Origin: Kiritimatiellia bacterium
GTDB taxonomy: Bacteria > Verrucomicrobiota > Kiritimatiellia > RFP12 > UBA1067
Direction of reading: 5' to 3'
Assembly (NCBI GenBank): GCA_017447805.1
Contig: JAFSMR010000015.1
Span: 1-64,000, forward strand
Length of the DNA: 64,000 bases
Part shown: piece after piece, positions 36,279 to 46,225 of the stretch
How the letters are laid out: every line of letters begins with the position of its first letter
Position numbering within the stretch: position 1 is the stretch's first letter
Notes under the pieces: generated by a model
The model's database searches: none
What the model was told of the DNA's origin: nothing
The model's input: only the letters and a program-made list of their open reading frames with translations
Program-made: the position numbers and the translations under genes

Positions 36279-39200
36279 TCAGTGGCCGCCGGAGGGTGGA
36301 TTTGATAATTTTGATTTTACGATAGAAGAAAGAGAAGTTAGCAGTTTATCTGGGGTAGAGCCTGAAATATCTTCGACTAAAACTATACGGCCCTGGGCGG
36401 CAGAGTAGAATACTGCGCGCTTATCTTTAACATCTACGCGAGCAATCCCTTTTGCCGCGCATTCGACTTTGAAAGTCGCAAGTTTTACGAAACGCTCGGT
36501 TACAGGCGGCAACTTCCCGAAGCGATCTTTCATTTCGCTAACGAGGTTTCGGATATCTTTCTTATCCGTCGCTTCGGCAAAGCGTTTGAGAAGGGCAATG
36601 CGCTGAGAATCTTCTTCGATATATGAATATGGAATTGAAGCTGATGTATCGCTAGAAGGTTCTGCCGGCGAGAAATCGATGAAATCCAGATTGATTTTCA
36701 CATCGATTATATTCTTTACTTTCTCGCCTTTAATCATCGCAATTGTTCTTTGCAAAAGTTGGCAGTAAAGGGTGAAGCCGATTGTCGCTATGTGGCCAGA
36801 TTGTTTGGCGCCCAGAAGATTCCCCGCGCCTCGTATCTCGAGGTCGCGCAAAGCGAGGTTAAAGCCGCCGCCTAGTCCCCCATGGCGCTGGAGAGCCTTT
36901 AGCCTTTCGCGCGCATCTGAGTCTAGCGCATTGCCTTGCGGCAGAAGCAAAACGGCATAACCTTTTTTCGACGAGCGCCCGACGCGGCCTCGAAGCTGAT
37001 ACAAGTCGGCTAGACCGAATTTATCCGCCTCATCGATAAGTATAGTGTTCGCGCGCGGAATATCGATACCGGATTCCACAATTGTTGTCGAAAGCAGAAT
37101 ATCAGATTTCCCTTGTTCGAATTCGCGGATTTTCTTGCTTAGCTCGACTGTGTTCATTTGACCATGGGCTACAGTAAGTTTGGCTTTCGGGCATAGTTGC
37201 CTCAAACGGCGCTCGACTCTTGGAATAGTCAAAACTCTATTATGGAGAAAATAAACTTGGCCCGCACGCTTAAGTTCGGCTTCGATGCTAGAGCGAATAA
37301 TTTCATCGGAATCTCTAACGATCTTCGTCTCGACGGCGACTCTTTCGCGAGGCGGTGTTCGCAATATCGATAGATCTCTTGCGCCTGTCATCGATAGATA
37401 TAATGTTCGCGGGATGGGGGTAGCCGAGAGAGTGAGAATATCGGCAGTCGCTCGCAAAGATTTCAGGAATTCCTTATGCCTAACGCCAAAGCGCTGCTCT
37501 TCATCGATAATAATCAGGCCTAAATCGCGGAAATGGATTTTGTTGGTGAGTATGGCATGAGTGCCTATTACTATATCGCACGATCCATTTGCGATACGCT
37601 TGAAAGTCCCCTCTTTCATGTTTTTGGATTGGAATCGTGAAACGACTTCAATCCTAATAGGCGTGCCATCGAATCGCGAGGCGAAAGTTTCGAAATGTTG
37701 TTCTGCAAGAATTGTTGTAGGAGCAAGAAGCGCAACCTGCCGTCCATTCATTGCCGCTATATAGGCCGCGCGCATCGCTACTTCGGTTTTCCCATATCCT
37801 GCATCGCCGCAAATCAGCCTATCCATGGGACGATTCGAGGCCATATCTTTTTTTACGGCTTCAATCGCCGAAAGCTGGTCGGCTGTTTCTTCATAAGGGA
37901 ATGCCGCTTCAAAAGCGTCTATCCCTTCGCAGTAGATATCGTATGCGAACGAAGGCGTTATCTCACGCTTTGCTTGTGTTTCCAAAAGTGCAACGGCCAA
38001 GTCGTGGATTGCTTTATTTGCGTTTTCTTTATCGTGTTGCCAGCGTTTGCCATCGAGGCGATGCATTTGGACAGCAGCGCCTTTTACGCCAACATAACGC
38101 GAGATCAAATGGGCATGTGCCGCCGGAACATGAAGAAGCGCGCCGCCTTCGTATTCTATAGTGAATACTTCATTTCTCTTGCCGTCGACTATTATTTCAG
38201 AAGAGCCTACAAAGCGACCTACGCCATGATCTACATGCACTACATACTCGCCGGGCTCCAGTTCCTCGAAATCATTTATCCTAAGCGCGTCGAAGCGTGC
38301 TTTTCTGCGATGCAAAGAGCTGGTTCTCTTAGCAAATACCCTATCTGATTTCGTCTCTACGATTAGACCAGGGATTTCAAAGCCGCCTGAAAGTTCATCT
38401 AGCTGCAGAATCTCGGCGCCGCGACGCCGCGCGGCATCAATATGCTTTTCCAGACGCTTTCGAGAAGCTTGAAAAAGCTCGGGGTGATGCGCTTCATCAA
38501 TTCCGAGTTCGGAAAAACCAGGAAGGGGGGATGAGTGAAAATCGATTGGCCAAGCGCCTTCAATTTCGATTTCACCGCTGGAAACAATCGTAAAATTTTT
38601 CTCTTTGGGAATATCAAGATTGTAGCTCGTGTTTCCCAGCGCGAAAATGACCGCGTCCTCCGGCATGATATCGAATATAGATAGTTTTTCCTCGCCATTG
38701 GAAGATTCCGAAATCGGAAGAAATGCAGCGTTCCCGGTATTGCCTATCGAAATTTGCGAAGAAGAATCGAATATTCTTATCGATTCCAAAGTATCGCCGA
38801 AGAATTCTAGTCTAATCGGATTTTTTTCGCCCGGACTCCATACGTCGATTATGCCGCCGCGAATAGAATATTCACCTTCATGTTCTACTATCGGCGAGCG
38901 AGAGTATCCTGCAGATGATAGAAGCTCGTTAAGAGAAGAAAGCTTTAGCGCCTCGGGTTTTTCGAGCGTAAGCTCGATCTTCTTCATCCTCGAGCGCGAA
39001 AATTTTTCGCTAATCGATGCGAAAGGCGCAACGACTATTGCAGGGTATGGCGAAATCGACCACGCATCAATCGCGGCAATGGTTTTTAATCTTTGACCGA
39101 GACTCGATTTATCATCTTCTATGAGCGTTGGAAATTGCAATAGAGCAAATCTTTTTAATTGAAAGAGCTTGGAAGAGGTCAAGATATCGAGGTCGTCTGC

Positions 39201-39374
39201 AATTCTATCCGCCTCGGGGATCCCCGGCGTTACGACTAGAGCAATTTTATTTTCGCTCGCGACAGCTAGCGCCGCAAAAGCGTCAGAAGAGCCAATAAAT
39301 GACGGCACGGCGAATAATTTGCCGTGCTCCAGATTTTTGAATTGCGAAAAATGCTCTAGTGCATTGCCGATCAT
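36279..39374 (-). CDS. mfd: Transcription-repair coupling factor
   Basis: 1031 residues, slightly short for the family. A UvrB-like N-terminal region is followed by the RNA polymerase-interacting domain (ELEPGEYVVHVDHGVGRF near 372). The RecG-like translocase has GDAGYGKTEVAMRAA and DEEQRFGV motifs, LTLSATPIPRTL and QLRGRVGRS. A C-terminal TRCF domain follows. It removes stalled RNA polymerase at lesions and recruits UvrA. Its start overlaps the nuclease stop by four bases. Confidence 0.95.
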   Translation of the reverse strand: MIGNALEHFSQFKNLEHGKLFAVPSFIGSSDAFAALAVASENKIALVVTPGIPEADRIADDLDILTSSKLFQLKRFALLQFPTLIEDDKSSLGQRLKTIAAIDAWSISPYPAIVVAPFASISEKFSRSRMKKIELTLEKPEALKLSSLNELLSSAGYSRSPIVEHEGEYSIRGGIIDVWSPGEKNPIRLEFFGDTLESIRIFDSSSQISIGNTGNAAFLPISESSNGEEKLSIFDIMPEDAVIFALGNTSYNLDIPKEKNFTIVSSGEIEIEGAWPIDFHSSPLPGFSELGIDEAHHPELFQASRKRLEKHIDAARRRGAEILQLDELSGGFEIPGLIVETKSDRVFAKRTSSLHRRKARFDALRINDFEELEPGEYVVHVDHGVGRFVGSSEIIVDGKRNEVFTIEYEGGALLHVPAAHAHLISRYVGVKGAAVQMHRLDGKRWQHDKENANKAIHDLAVALLETQAKREITPSFAYDIYCEGIDAFEAAFPYEETADQLSAIEAVKKDMASNRPMDRLICGDAGYGKTEVAMRAAYIAAMNGRQVALLAPTTILAEQHFETFASRFDGTPIRIEVVSRFQSKNMKEGTFKRIANGSCDIVIGTHAILTNKIHFRDLGLIIIDEEQRFGVRHKEFLKSLRATADILTLSATPIPRTLYLSMTGARDLSILRTPPRERVAVETKIVRDSDEIIRSSIEAELKRAGQVYFLHNRVLTIPRVERRLRQLCPKAKLTVAHGQMNTVELSKKIREFEQGKSDILLSTTIVESGIDIPRANTILIDEADKFGLADLYQLRGRVGRSSKKGYAVLLLPQGNALDSDARERLKALQRHGGLGGGFNLALRDLEIRGAGNLLGAKQSGHIATIGFTLYCQLLQRTIAMIKGEKVKNIIDVKINLDFIDFSPAEPSSDTSASIPYSYIEEDSQRIALLKRFAEATDKKDIRNLVSEMKDRFGKLPPVTERFVKLATFKVECAAKGIARVDVKDKRAVFYSAAQGRIVLVEDISGSTPDKLLTSLSSIVKSKLSNPPSGGH

Positions 39375-40438
39375 CTATCTTGGAAATGTATTTTCAACTG
39401 TTTGAACACATCAATTTTCATTATTGGCCAAACTCTTGAAGGCAGGCCTGCCTCCAGGGGCCGCTCTAGAAAATCATCTAGTTCTGATAGAAAATCGAAA
39501 CCAGATTTTTCTTCTACTTCATCTATCGATACAAGCCATTTTGCCGGATATTCACGCCACGATACAGATTGCGGAATAAGAAAAGCCATGGCCCGAACAT
39601 CCATATTTTGTTGTGCTACTACGATTTGATAAAATTCGCCGGGAACATCTATGCCTGTGCCGCTGATCGTTTCTTTATCTTCATTAGTAATCGCTCCGAC
39701 AATCACCCAGATTTCACCATATTTCGCAGTCCACAAATCAGCAATTCGATGCTCGATATCGCGCCAAATGCCTCTATTGAGTTGCGGAGATTGTGGCGAT
39801 ATGTTGCTCATTAAAAATGTAGCTTTTTGCGCATCTGGCCCAAATCGTGTAGCAATGGCGTGATTCGGCGCCATGTGACCGCGGTCGTATCCGCTCCTCG
39901 TGTAGCTTGCAGATGCTGGACAATTCGGGGCTTCGCGATCTTTCTTGAAATCGGGTCTTTTGGGCGCTGCGTATTTTTCCTCGCGCGGCACATGATAGGC
40001 AACCCACGAAGGTCGTCTTAGAGAAGGGGACCAGCCAATGACAAATTCGCCGCGATCGATAATTGTTATATCTTCTGGCGCGGGCGCGCCTGTTCTAACC
40101 GGCGCGCCGGCAAAGAAGACTTGTCCGCTGGGAGGCTCAAGGTCGTATTCGTAAACGACATCCGTGCCGGTAATATCCAGCGCATCGAGTATATCGGCAA
40201 GTGGATAGCCAACAGATTCTAGAGACGATGTGACAAATACAGGATACTCTTGCGATTTGTTATCAATCCATTTTTTTGGATGATGAACATACCAAACGCT
40301 CAGATATGAGAACGCCGAACCTAAAATCAAAAGTATGAGGGCGGCCAAAAGCGCAAGACGACGATTCTTGCTTCGCGTCTTACGCCTTTTTGCCGTGCCT
40401 TTCGATTTTGTATCGGCTTTATCGCTTTTTTTCTTCAC
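39371..40438 (-). CDS. Membrane-anchored DNA/RNA non-specific endonuclease
   Basis: 355 residues. A basic N-terminus and one membrane helix (about 28-50) place the rest outside the cytoplasm. The beta-beta-alpha-Me nuclease carries DRGH at 185-188 (H188 as general base) followed by MAPNHAIATRFG, then LMSNISPQSPQLNRGIW, the metal-binding region of the NUC1/Serratia nuclease family. It probably degrades extracellular or periplasmic DNA. It overlaps mfd by four bases and follows a zinc-ribbon gene by five. Confidence 0.92.
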   Translation of the reverse strand: MKKKSDKADTKSKGTAKRRKTRSKNRRLALLAALILLILGSAFSYLSVWYVHHPKKWIDNKSQEYPVFVTSSLESVGYPLADILDALDITGTDVVYEYDLEPPSGQVFFAGAPVRTGAPAPEDITIIDRGEFVIGWSPSLRRPSWVAYHVPREEKYAAPKRPDFKKDREAPNCPASASYTRSGYDRGHMAPNHAIATRFGPDAQKATFLMSNISPQSPQLNRGIWRDIEHRIADLWTAKYGEIWVIVGAITNEDKETISGTGIDVPGEFYQIVVAQQNMDVRAMAFLIPQSVSWREYPAKWLVSIDEVEEKSGFDFLSELDDFLERPLEAGLPSRVWPIMKIDVFKQLKIHFQDR

Positions 40439-40443
40439 GGAAC

Positions 40444-40689
40444 TTAGAAGTCGCCCAGTTCAATGCGAATCGTCCGCCCCTTGAGGGCTTGAGTCTTCGC
40501 CTTCGCGCTATCATCTTGACCGTGACGAACAATCCCGTCATCGGCAGAATATTCTTCGCGGTTATCAGGAACGACTATCGTCGCACCGCAAGCTGGGCAT
40601 TCTGTTTTTTCCCCTATCATATCCAGCGTTGCCTCGATTTCCGTCTGGCAGCTGGGACAGAGAAAACTCATGAAGCCATCTTCAATCAT
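40444..40689 (-). CDS. Small zinc-ribbon protein
   Basis: 81 residues. Two CxxC pairs (CPSCQ and CPACG), 18 residues apart, make a zinc ribbon typical of small PVC and delta-proteobacterial proteins; the rest is polar and ends in IELGDF. The start overlaps the nagB stop (ATGA); a start six codons later at MSFLCPSC is possible but has no better ribosome site. Function unknown. Confidence 0.75.
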   Translation of the reverse strand: MIEDGFMSFLCPSCQTEIEATLDMIGEKTECPACGATIVVPDNREEYSADDGIVRHGQDDSAKAKTQALKGRTIRIELGDF

Positions 40690-41474
40690 TTTTTCAAGCC
40701 TTCCAACTTTGTCTCGCTACGCCACTTGTAGTATGCCTTGAGTTTAAGCTTTGAAGCAGATTCTTCATCGCAGAAAATCCAAGCATCATTATGCATCTGG
40801 AGAGCGGAAGCGGTGCAGAATTGGCTAATACCGCCCTCGACCATCCCTTTGACGGCATCAGCTTTGTTTTTGCCGAATGCAAGAAGGATAATCTTCTTCG
40901 CTTCGCAGATTGTTCCTACGCCCATCGAGAGGGCGCGGGTAGGAACTTCGTCTTCCTTGCCCTTGAAGAATAGGCGAGCGTTATCCTTGATTGTCGAAGG
41001 CGTAAGATACACGACGCTCGTTCTGCTGGCAAGTGAAGTTCCGGGTTCGTTGAATGCGATATGGCCATCTGAGCCAATTCCGAGAACCTGAATATCGATG
41101 CCGCCGGCCTTCTTGATCTGAGCTTCGTATGCCTTGCATTCCTTCTCGGGATTCTTTGCTAGACCATTCAGAACATGGGTATTGGAAAGCTTGATATCAA
41201 TCTTCTTGAAGAGATTTTCATTCATGAAGTAGCGATAGCTCTGCTCGTGAGTAGGCGCTAGACCTACATATTCATCGAGGTTCCAGCTCTTTACTTCCTT
41301 ATAGGAAACTTTCTTCGCCTTCACTGCTTTGGCCATCTCATTATACATGAGAACTGGTGTAGAGCCAGTTGCCAACCCGAGAACGGTTTTAGGGTTGGCC
41401 TGCACAGCTGATGTAATCATCTGGGCGGCGAGCTTGGATGCTTCTTCTTTAGTCTTGCATACTACAATTTCCAT
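40686..41474 (-). CDS. nagB: Glucosamine-6-phosphate deaminase
   Basis: 262 residues from the ATG at 41474, preferred to one three codons earlier because AAGGAG lies nine bases upstream of it. GLATGSTPVLMYNEM near 33, SWNLDEYVGL near 64 and GIGSDGHIAFNEPGTSLASRT near 132 are the family motifs. It converts GlcN-6-P to fructose-6-P and ammonia, feeding amino sugars into glycolysis. This fits the alpha-GlcNAc-releasing GH89 enzyme. Confidence 0.94.
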   Translation of the reverse strand: MEIVVCKTKEEASKLAAQMITSAVQANPKTVLGLATGSTPVLMYNEMAKAVKAKKVSYKEVKSWNLDEYVGLAPTHEQSYRYFMNENLFKKIDIKLSNTHVLNGLAKNPEKECKAYEAQIKKAGGIDIQVLGIGSDGHIAFNEPGTSLASRTSVVYLTPSTIKDNARLFFKGKEDEVPTRALSMGVGTICEAKKIILLAFGKNKADAVKGMVEGGISQFCTASALQMHNDAWIFCDEESASKLKLKAYYKWRSETKLEGLKK

Positions 41475-41531
41475 CGTGGACATCTCCTTTTATTTAGTGG
41501 AAAATTCTTTATGCTCCATGATTATGCCGAT

Positions 41532-41560
41532 ATTATACCCTATATTTTAGTATATGTAAA
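41532..41560 (-). promoter_or_regulatory. Promoter of nagB operon
   Basis: On the minus strand, TTTACA (41560-41555), a 17-base spacer and TATAAT (41537-41532). It overlaps the last codons of the rodZ-like gene. Confidence 0.7.
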
Positions 41561-42548
41561 GCGGGGGTACCTCAATTTGCTCTCTATTGGTCTTGGGGCC
41601 AAACTTGATGTTTGAAGACTTTTCCCCGCTATTTTCGGGCGATTTGGACTCATTTTCGCCTTCATTTACGATTTGAGAAATCTCCTCCGTAGCGGCGGGG
41701 CTGCCTTCATCATTAGTCGCCGCACGCCATACTTTAGATATGAGCGCACAAACTAGCCACATAACGAGTATCGCGCCGATAGCGAGAATTCCGAATCTAA
41801 TTACGGAAGGAGGGATGGAGAACGGGAACTTATCTTCGTAGAAGAAATCCTTATCTTTCGATTCTGGCGGCAGGAATCGCGAAGGTTTTGTATGCGTTTC
41901 GGCCGTTTCCGGCGTCGCCTTGAAGGGGTCGGCCAATTTTATGCTTTGCTGCTCTAGCTTGAAGTCGTTTGCCGGTGTCGGCATTTCGCTTGCGCTTCTA
42001 ATCCCGATTGGCTCATCATCTTCATGATTGAGAATTTCATTTTCGATTTCTCTCTCGAAGAGGTCTAAGTTCTGGCGAGCTTCCTCGACTTTAGGTTCTT
42101 CTTTTTTCTCCGGCTCGAAAGCGAGGTCGCTTTGCGGCGACTCTTGCGCTTGTGGCGCGCTTGCGAATTCTTCTCTTTCCGGCATTGGCTCGGGCGCCGG
42201 CGCCGGTTCTAGAGATGGCGCCGGTGGCGGCGGAGGAGTTTCGACGCGAGGCGGCTGGGGCGCAGGTGCCGGAGAAGCCGCGGGCTTTCTCATCCTGATA
42301 ATCGGCTGGCGATTGCCGCTGTAGATATCCATGAACTCGGCGACCAATGGTTTCGGGTCTAGGCCGACAGCTTCGCAATAAAGTTTCACAAAGCCTCTGC
42401 CATAGATTGGCGCCGGGATTTTCGAGAAATTTTCGTTTTCCAAATCTTCGATTTGCTGTGGCATTAAGCGCGTCATCGCAGAAATCTGCGTAATGCTAAG
42501 GCCCTTCGCTTCGCGTGCCTTGGTAAGAGTTCCGCCAAAATCAATCAT
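41547..42548 (-). CDS. RodZ-like membrane HTH protein
   Basis: 333 residues. An N-terminal RodZ-type helix-turn-helix (about 5-80; KAREAKGLSITQISAMTRLMPQQIEDLE) is followed by a Pro/Glu-rich linker, one membrane helix (about 245-268) and a short periplasmic end. RodZ links MreB to the envelope in rod-shaped cells. The C-terminal DUF4115 domain is not evident. It is the last gene of the ftsH operon and overlaps ftsK by four bases. Confidence 0.8.
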   Translation of the reverse strand: MIDFGGTLTKAREAKGLSITQISAMTRLMPQQIEDLENENFSKIPAPIYGRGFVKLYCEAVGLDPKPLVAEFMDIYSGNRQPIIRMRKPAASPAPAPQPPRVETPPPPPAPSLEPAPAPEPMPEREEFASAPQAQESPQSDLAFEPEKKEEPKVEEARQNLDLFEREIENEILNHEDDEPIGIRSASEMPTPANDFKLEQQSIKLADPFKATPETAETHTKPSRFLPPESKDKDFFYEDKFPFSIPPSVIRFGILAIGAILVMWLVCALISKVWRAATNDEGSPAATEEISQIVNEGENESKSPENSGEKSSNIKFGPKTNREQIEVPPLYIY

Positions 42549-45211
42549 CGGTTTGTCTCCTCATAAAAAGATGGTTCTTCGACTGGTTGTAAAATTTGTG
42601 CTGGATCATCGAGTTCTTCATCGCCTGCGAAAGCATCTTGCTCGCCTGCGTTTTGGATATTTTCGCCGTTCATAATCGCGATGAGTTGCTGTTGATCGAG
42701 AAGAATCGTTCTTGGCCCTGCGCCGCTTTGCGGCGCGATAACGCCATTTTCTTCCAGCTGGTCGCAGAGTCTTGCGGCGTTATTATACCCGATTCCGAGT
42801 CTTCTTTGGAAATGTGAGACAGATGCGCGATTTGTGTTGATTATTACCTCGATAGCCTTCTTGTAGAGGCTTGCGCTTTCATTCGTCTTTACCGTTTCGC
42901 GAGGAGAGCTCGTGTTATCATCCTGTGGTAGATTATCGGGGTCGTCTGGATTCGACGAGAAGGGGTCGTCGATAGCCTGCTCTTTGACGCGACCGAGCTT
43001 TGTAGCGAATTTTTCATCGAATTGCGTATCGGAATGCTCTTCGATAAATTTCGTAATGCGCTCGATTTCTTCATCGGCGATCCACGCGCCTTGCGCGCGA
43101 ATCAAGAGGCCATCCTTCGACTTGAAAAGCATATCGCCGCGTCCGATTAGGTTTTCGGCGCCCGTATCATCGAGAATGGTTCTCGAATCGATACCTTGCG
43201 CCGTCTTGAACGCGACGCGTCCAGGAATATTAGCCTTGATAGTTCCTGTGATTACTTTCGCATCAGGTCTTTGGGTCGCGAGAATAAGGTGTATGCCTGC
43301 GGCGCGCGCTTTTGCTGTAAGGCGAGATATATCGGGCGTTACTTCCTTTGCCGCCGTCGCCATCAAATCTGCGACTTCGTCGATTATAATCACGATGTAA
43401 GGAACGGTCTTTGGAACGTCGGAAAGCTCTTCATCGCTTACGCTTCTGAACATATCGGTTTGCGTAACCGATTTGCGATGATTGAAATCGTAGATATTCC
43501 TCACTTTTTCGCGCGCGAAAAGCTTAAGGCGCTTTTCCATTTCCGCGACTGCCCAATGTAGAGCGAATACTACTTTTCTATTATCTGTAATTACCGGCAC
43601 CAAGAGGTGTGGAATCGAAGCGTACGGCGTAAATTCGACCGATTTCGGGTCGACCATTATCAGCTTCAATTCTTCCGGCGTGCGAGTCATGAGTAGCCCA
43701 TTGATAATGGAATTCAAGCATACCGATTTTCCTTGACCCGTTGCGCCTGCTACCAGCATGTGAGGCATCGTGGCTAAATCCGAGACCAATTCCTTGCCGG
43801 CGGCATTTTTGCCGAAGAGGAGAGGCAATTCCGCCTTGGATTTCTTCCATGCGTCAGATTCGATAATTTCGCGGAATGTAATACTGATCGGTTTTTTGTT
43901 TGGAACTTCTATGCCTACTCTATCTTCGCCCGGAATCGGCGCTTCGATTCTCAGCGAACGCGCGTGCATAGCGCCCATGAGGTTTTTCTCGATATTCGTG
44001 ACAGACGAATATCGAGTCCCCGGCGCAAGTTCTATTGCGTATTTCGTTACAACCGGCCCTTGGACCGTGTAGCTCATCTTTGCGTCGACGCCGAAGAGTT
44101 TAAGAGTATCGATAAGGCGTTTTGCTACTTCCTCGACATTGCCGTGATCGGCCGCAGATTTCGGTATCGGGTTCAAAAGCGAAATATCCGGCAGCACGTA
44201 AGGTCCTTTATCGTTATGGGGCTGAGGAGCTTCTTCGTTTTCTTCATAACGCGAAGATTTTGCGCTTTGATTGTTCGGTTGACTTGCCGCCGCGCCGTTT
44301 AGCTCTTCTTCTCTACCGGCTCTGGCGGCTTCACGCGCCTTGCGGATTGCTTCTACTTGTGCGGCGTATTTATCTTTTCTATCTTGCCGCGCTTGCTCCA
44401 TCCTGAGGCGCGCTTCTTCTATTTCGCGCTTCTTCGCGGCCTTTGCTTCTTTCAGCGCCTCCTTTGCGCGAAGCTTTTCTTCTTTGGCGCGCGCCTTTTC
44501 TTCTTCCTTTTGCCTCCGCGCTTCTTCGCGCGCCGCCAGCGCCGCGTTGTACGCCGCCTTTTCTTCTTCGCTCGCTTCTTCGCCGGGCTTTCCGAGGCGT
44601 GCGCCCGGCCCCATCGCCCAACCGATGATAGTCTGCGCGAGGCTTATTAGATTATGCATGCCGATTGCCGCCGCGAGCGAAGCTATGAGCAATATGACAA
44701 TAAGCACGGTCGAGCCGAATGGACTCAACAGCGGCATCAGGAATTTCGTCATTATCAAAAAACCGAAAACGCCGCCGGCTTGCTCGAAATTCGTCTTTAT
44801 TCTAAAGGAATGAATGCCTGGCGCATTGGGCTCGGCAACTTGAACGAGACATGCGCAGGCGATCAGAAACACGAAAAACCATGCAATTCGCCGCCCGGCT
44901 TTCATCCGCCGCCCGGCTATGCAGCAAATCCCTGCCAGAACACATGCGATTGGCACAATCCAAATCGCCATGCCAAAAAGCACATACCCCCAATATGCGA
45001 AGAAATCACCTAGCGCACCAATCCAATTGGAACTTTTTTCCACAGGTGAGCGCAAGCCTTCTATCGCTCGCCAATCATAACTCATCAATGCAACGAGAGG
45101 AAAGAGAGCAAGCGGAAATAAAAGCCAGCTCATAAGATGGTCCCCAAGGCTCTTGGGCTTGGCCGAGTCGTCAAGGGGTTGCTGTTTTTCCGTTGGAATC
45201 GGTTTTTTCAA
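42545..45211 (-). CDS. ftsK: DNA translocase FtsK/SpoIIIE
   Basis: 888 residues. Four membrane helices lie within about 30-195. A Lys/Glu/Ala-rich coiled linker follows, then the FtsK domain with Walker A GATGQGKS at about 489-496 and IIIDEVADL as Walker B. The C-terminal gamma winged helix (about 785-845; SHFQRRLGIGYNNAARLCDQLEENG) reads polar sequences. It segregates chromosome ends at the septum. It overlaps the upstream CdaR-like stub by 41 bases and rodZ by four. Confidence 0.95.
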   Translation of the reverse strand: MKKPIPTEKQQPLDDSAKPKSLGDHLMSWLLFPLALFPLVALMSYDWRAIEGLRSPVEKSSNWIGALGDFFAYWGYVLFGMAIWIVPIACVLAGICCIAGRRMKAGRRIAWFFVFLIACACLVQVAEPNAPGIHSFRIKTNFEQAGGVFGFLIMTKFLMPLLSPFGSTVLIVILLIASLAAAIGMHNLISLAQTIIGWAMGPGARLGKPGEEASEEEKAAYNAALAAREEARRQKEEEKARAKEEKLRAKEALKEAKAAKKREIEEARLRMEQARQDRKDKYAAQVEAIRKAREAARAGREEELNGAAASQPNNQSAKSSRYEENEEAPQPHNDKGPYVLPDISLLNPIPKSAADHGNVEEVAKRLIDTLKLFGVDAKMSYTVQGPVVTKYAIELAPGTRYSSVTNIEKNLMGAMHARSLRIEAPIPGEDRVGIEVPNKKPISITFREIIESDAWKKSKAELPLLFGKNAAGKELVSDLATMPHMLVAGATGQGKSVCLNSIINGLLMTRTPEELKLIMVDPKSVEFTPYASIPHLLVPVITDNRKVVFALHWAVAEMEKRLKLFAREKVRNIYDFNHRKSVTQTDMFRSVSDEELSDVPKTVPYIVIIIDEVADLMATAAKEVTPDISRLTAKARAAGIHLILATQRPDAKVITGTIKANIPGRVAFKTAQGIDSRTILDDTGAENLIGRGDMLFKSKDGLLIRAQGAWIADEEIERITKFIEEHSDTQFDEKFATKLGRVKEQAIDDPFSSNPDDPDNLPQDDNTSSPRETVKTNESASLYKKAIEVIINTNRASVSHFQRRLGIGYNNAARLCDQLEENGVIAPQSGAGPRTILLDQQQLIAIMNGENIQNAGEQDAFAGDEELDDPAQILQPVEEPSFYEETNR

Positions 45212-45380
45212 ATCTCGTTCTTTCTCCTTCTCTTGAAGTGATGAAGGTGTTTCTTTCGGGTTTCATTGCGTAATAAATCACAATCGCTAGGATTATCGCT
45301 AAAATCTTAAGGCCCCAGTTATCGATGATAAGACCGACTAGACTTTTGAGGAATGCGAATTGAGGTTTTGCATCCTTCAT
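45171..45380 (-). CDS. Short CdaR/YbbR-like membrane protein (no YbbR domains)
   Basis: 69 residues with a single helix, WGLKILAIILAIVIYYAM (about 22-39), the pattern at the start of YbbR/CdaR proteins. It occupies the gene position directly after cdaA where cdaR normally lies, and it overlaps cdaA by four bases. The YbbR domains that make up the bulk of CdaR are missing, so it is either a minimal regulator of the diadenylate cyclase or a shortened remnant. The tail is charged. Confidence 0.7.
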   Translation of the reverse strand: MKDAKPQFAFLKSLVGLIIDNWGLKILAIILAIVIYYAMKPERNTFITSREGERTRFEKTDSNGKTATP

Positions 45381-46225
45381 CGATTTTCCTCCTCTTCTTC
45401 GATATTGACGATTAACCTCTGCAGCGGCGCGAAGAGTATTGCCATAAAACCTTTATCGCGTGGATCTTCTGGCATTGCGCGAGTAACCCATCTTAAGAGA
45501 GAGGTCGTGTCGTTCGCGCCATATCTGAACAGCCTGCCGTTTCTTGCAATCGAAATCGCGCCACGTTCTTCCGAGACTACTACGACTAGCGCATCGGTTT
45601 CTTCAGATAGCCCTACGGCTGCTCTATGACGCATCCCGCTTGCCATCAGATTCGGATTGTTCGATACGGGGAAAATGCAGTGCGCGCTTGAAATTCGCCC
45701 GTTCTTCATTACGACTCCACCATCATGCAACGGCAGAGGTGGAGTAAATATCGATTTCACCAATTCCGGGGTGAAGATTGCATCTGTCGGAACGCCGGTC
45801 GTTTCGTAGGCCCTTAAAGCGATTCCTCTTTCAAAAGCTATCAGCGCGCCCATCCTGCGTTTCGCAAGCTCCTGCAATGTTTCAACAATTAGTTCCGGCC
45901 TCGCCGCGCCTTCTGGCGTATGCTTGGGTTTTTCGAAATATCCGAATGCGCCGACTGTCTGAAGAAAACGTCTGATTTCCGGCTGAAAGATCACGACCGA
46001 GGAAATCGCCATATAAATGAGAAGTATTTTTATTATTTGCGAAAGTACCTCGAACTTGAAGACCATCGAAAACAATACGAGCAGCGTCGCCAACACGCCG
46101 ACGCCGAGCAAAGTCTGGCCGAAACGCGAACCCTTGGCACCCTTTAAAATTGCATAGATCGCGACATACAGAATTAGTATCTGCACAATATCGGCAACAG
46201 AAATCGCTCTTAGGGCTTCAAGCAT
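45377..46225 (-). CDS. cdaA: Diadenylate cyclase
   Basis: 282 residues. Three membrane helices lie within the first 85 residues, followed by the DAC domain with DGG at 168-170 and RHRAA at 199-203, the two catalytic motifs. It makes c-di-AMP from two ATP at the membrane, controlling potassium, osmotic balance and cell-wall growth. It overlaps ftsH by eight bases and the CdaR-like stub by four. In Firmicutes it sits by cdaR and glmM; here it sits between ftsH and ftsK. Confidence 0.95.
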   Translation of the reverse strand: MLEALRAISVADIVQILILYVAIYAILKGAKGSRFGQTLLGVGVLATLLVLFSMVFKFEVLSQIIKILLIYMAISSVVIFQPEIRRFLQTVGAFGYFEKPKHTPEGAARPELIVETLQELAKRRMGALIAFERGIALRAYETTGVPTDAIFTPELVKSIFTPPLPLHDGGVVMKNGRISSAHCIFPVSNNPNLMASGMRHRAAVGLSEETDALVVVVSEERGAISIARNGRLFRYGANDTTSLLRWVTRAMPEDPRDKGFMAILFAPLQRLIVNIEEEEENR

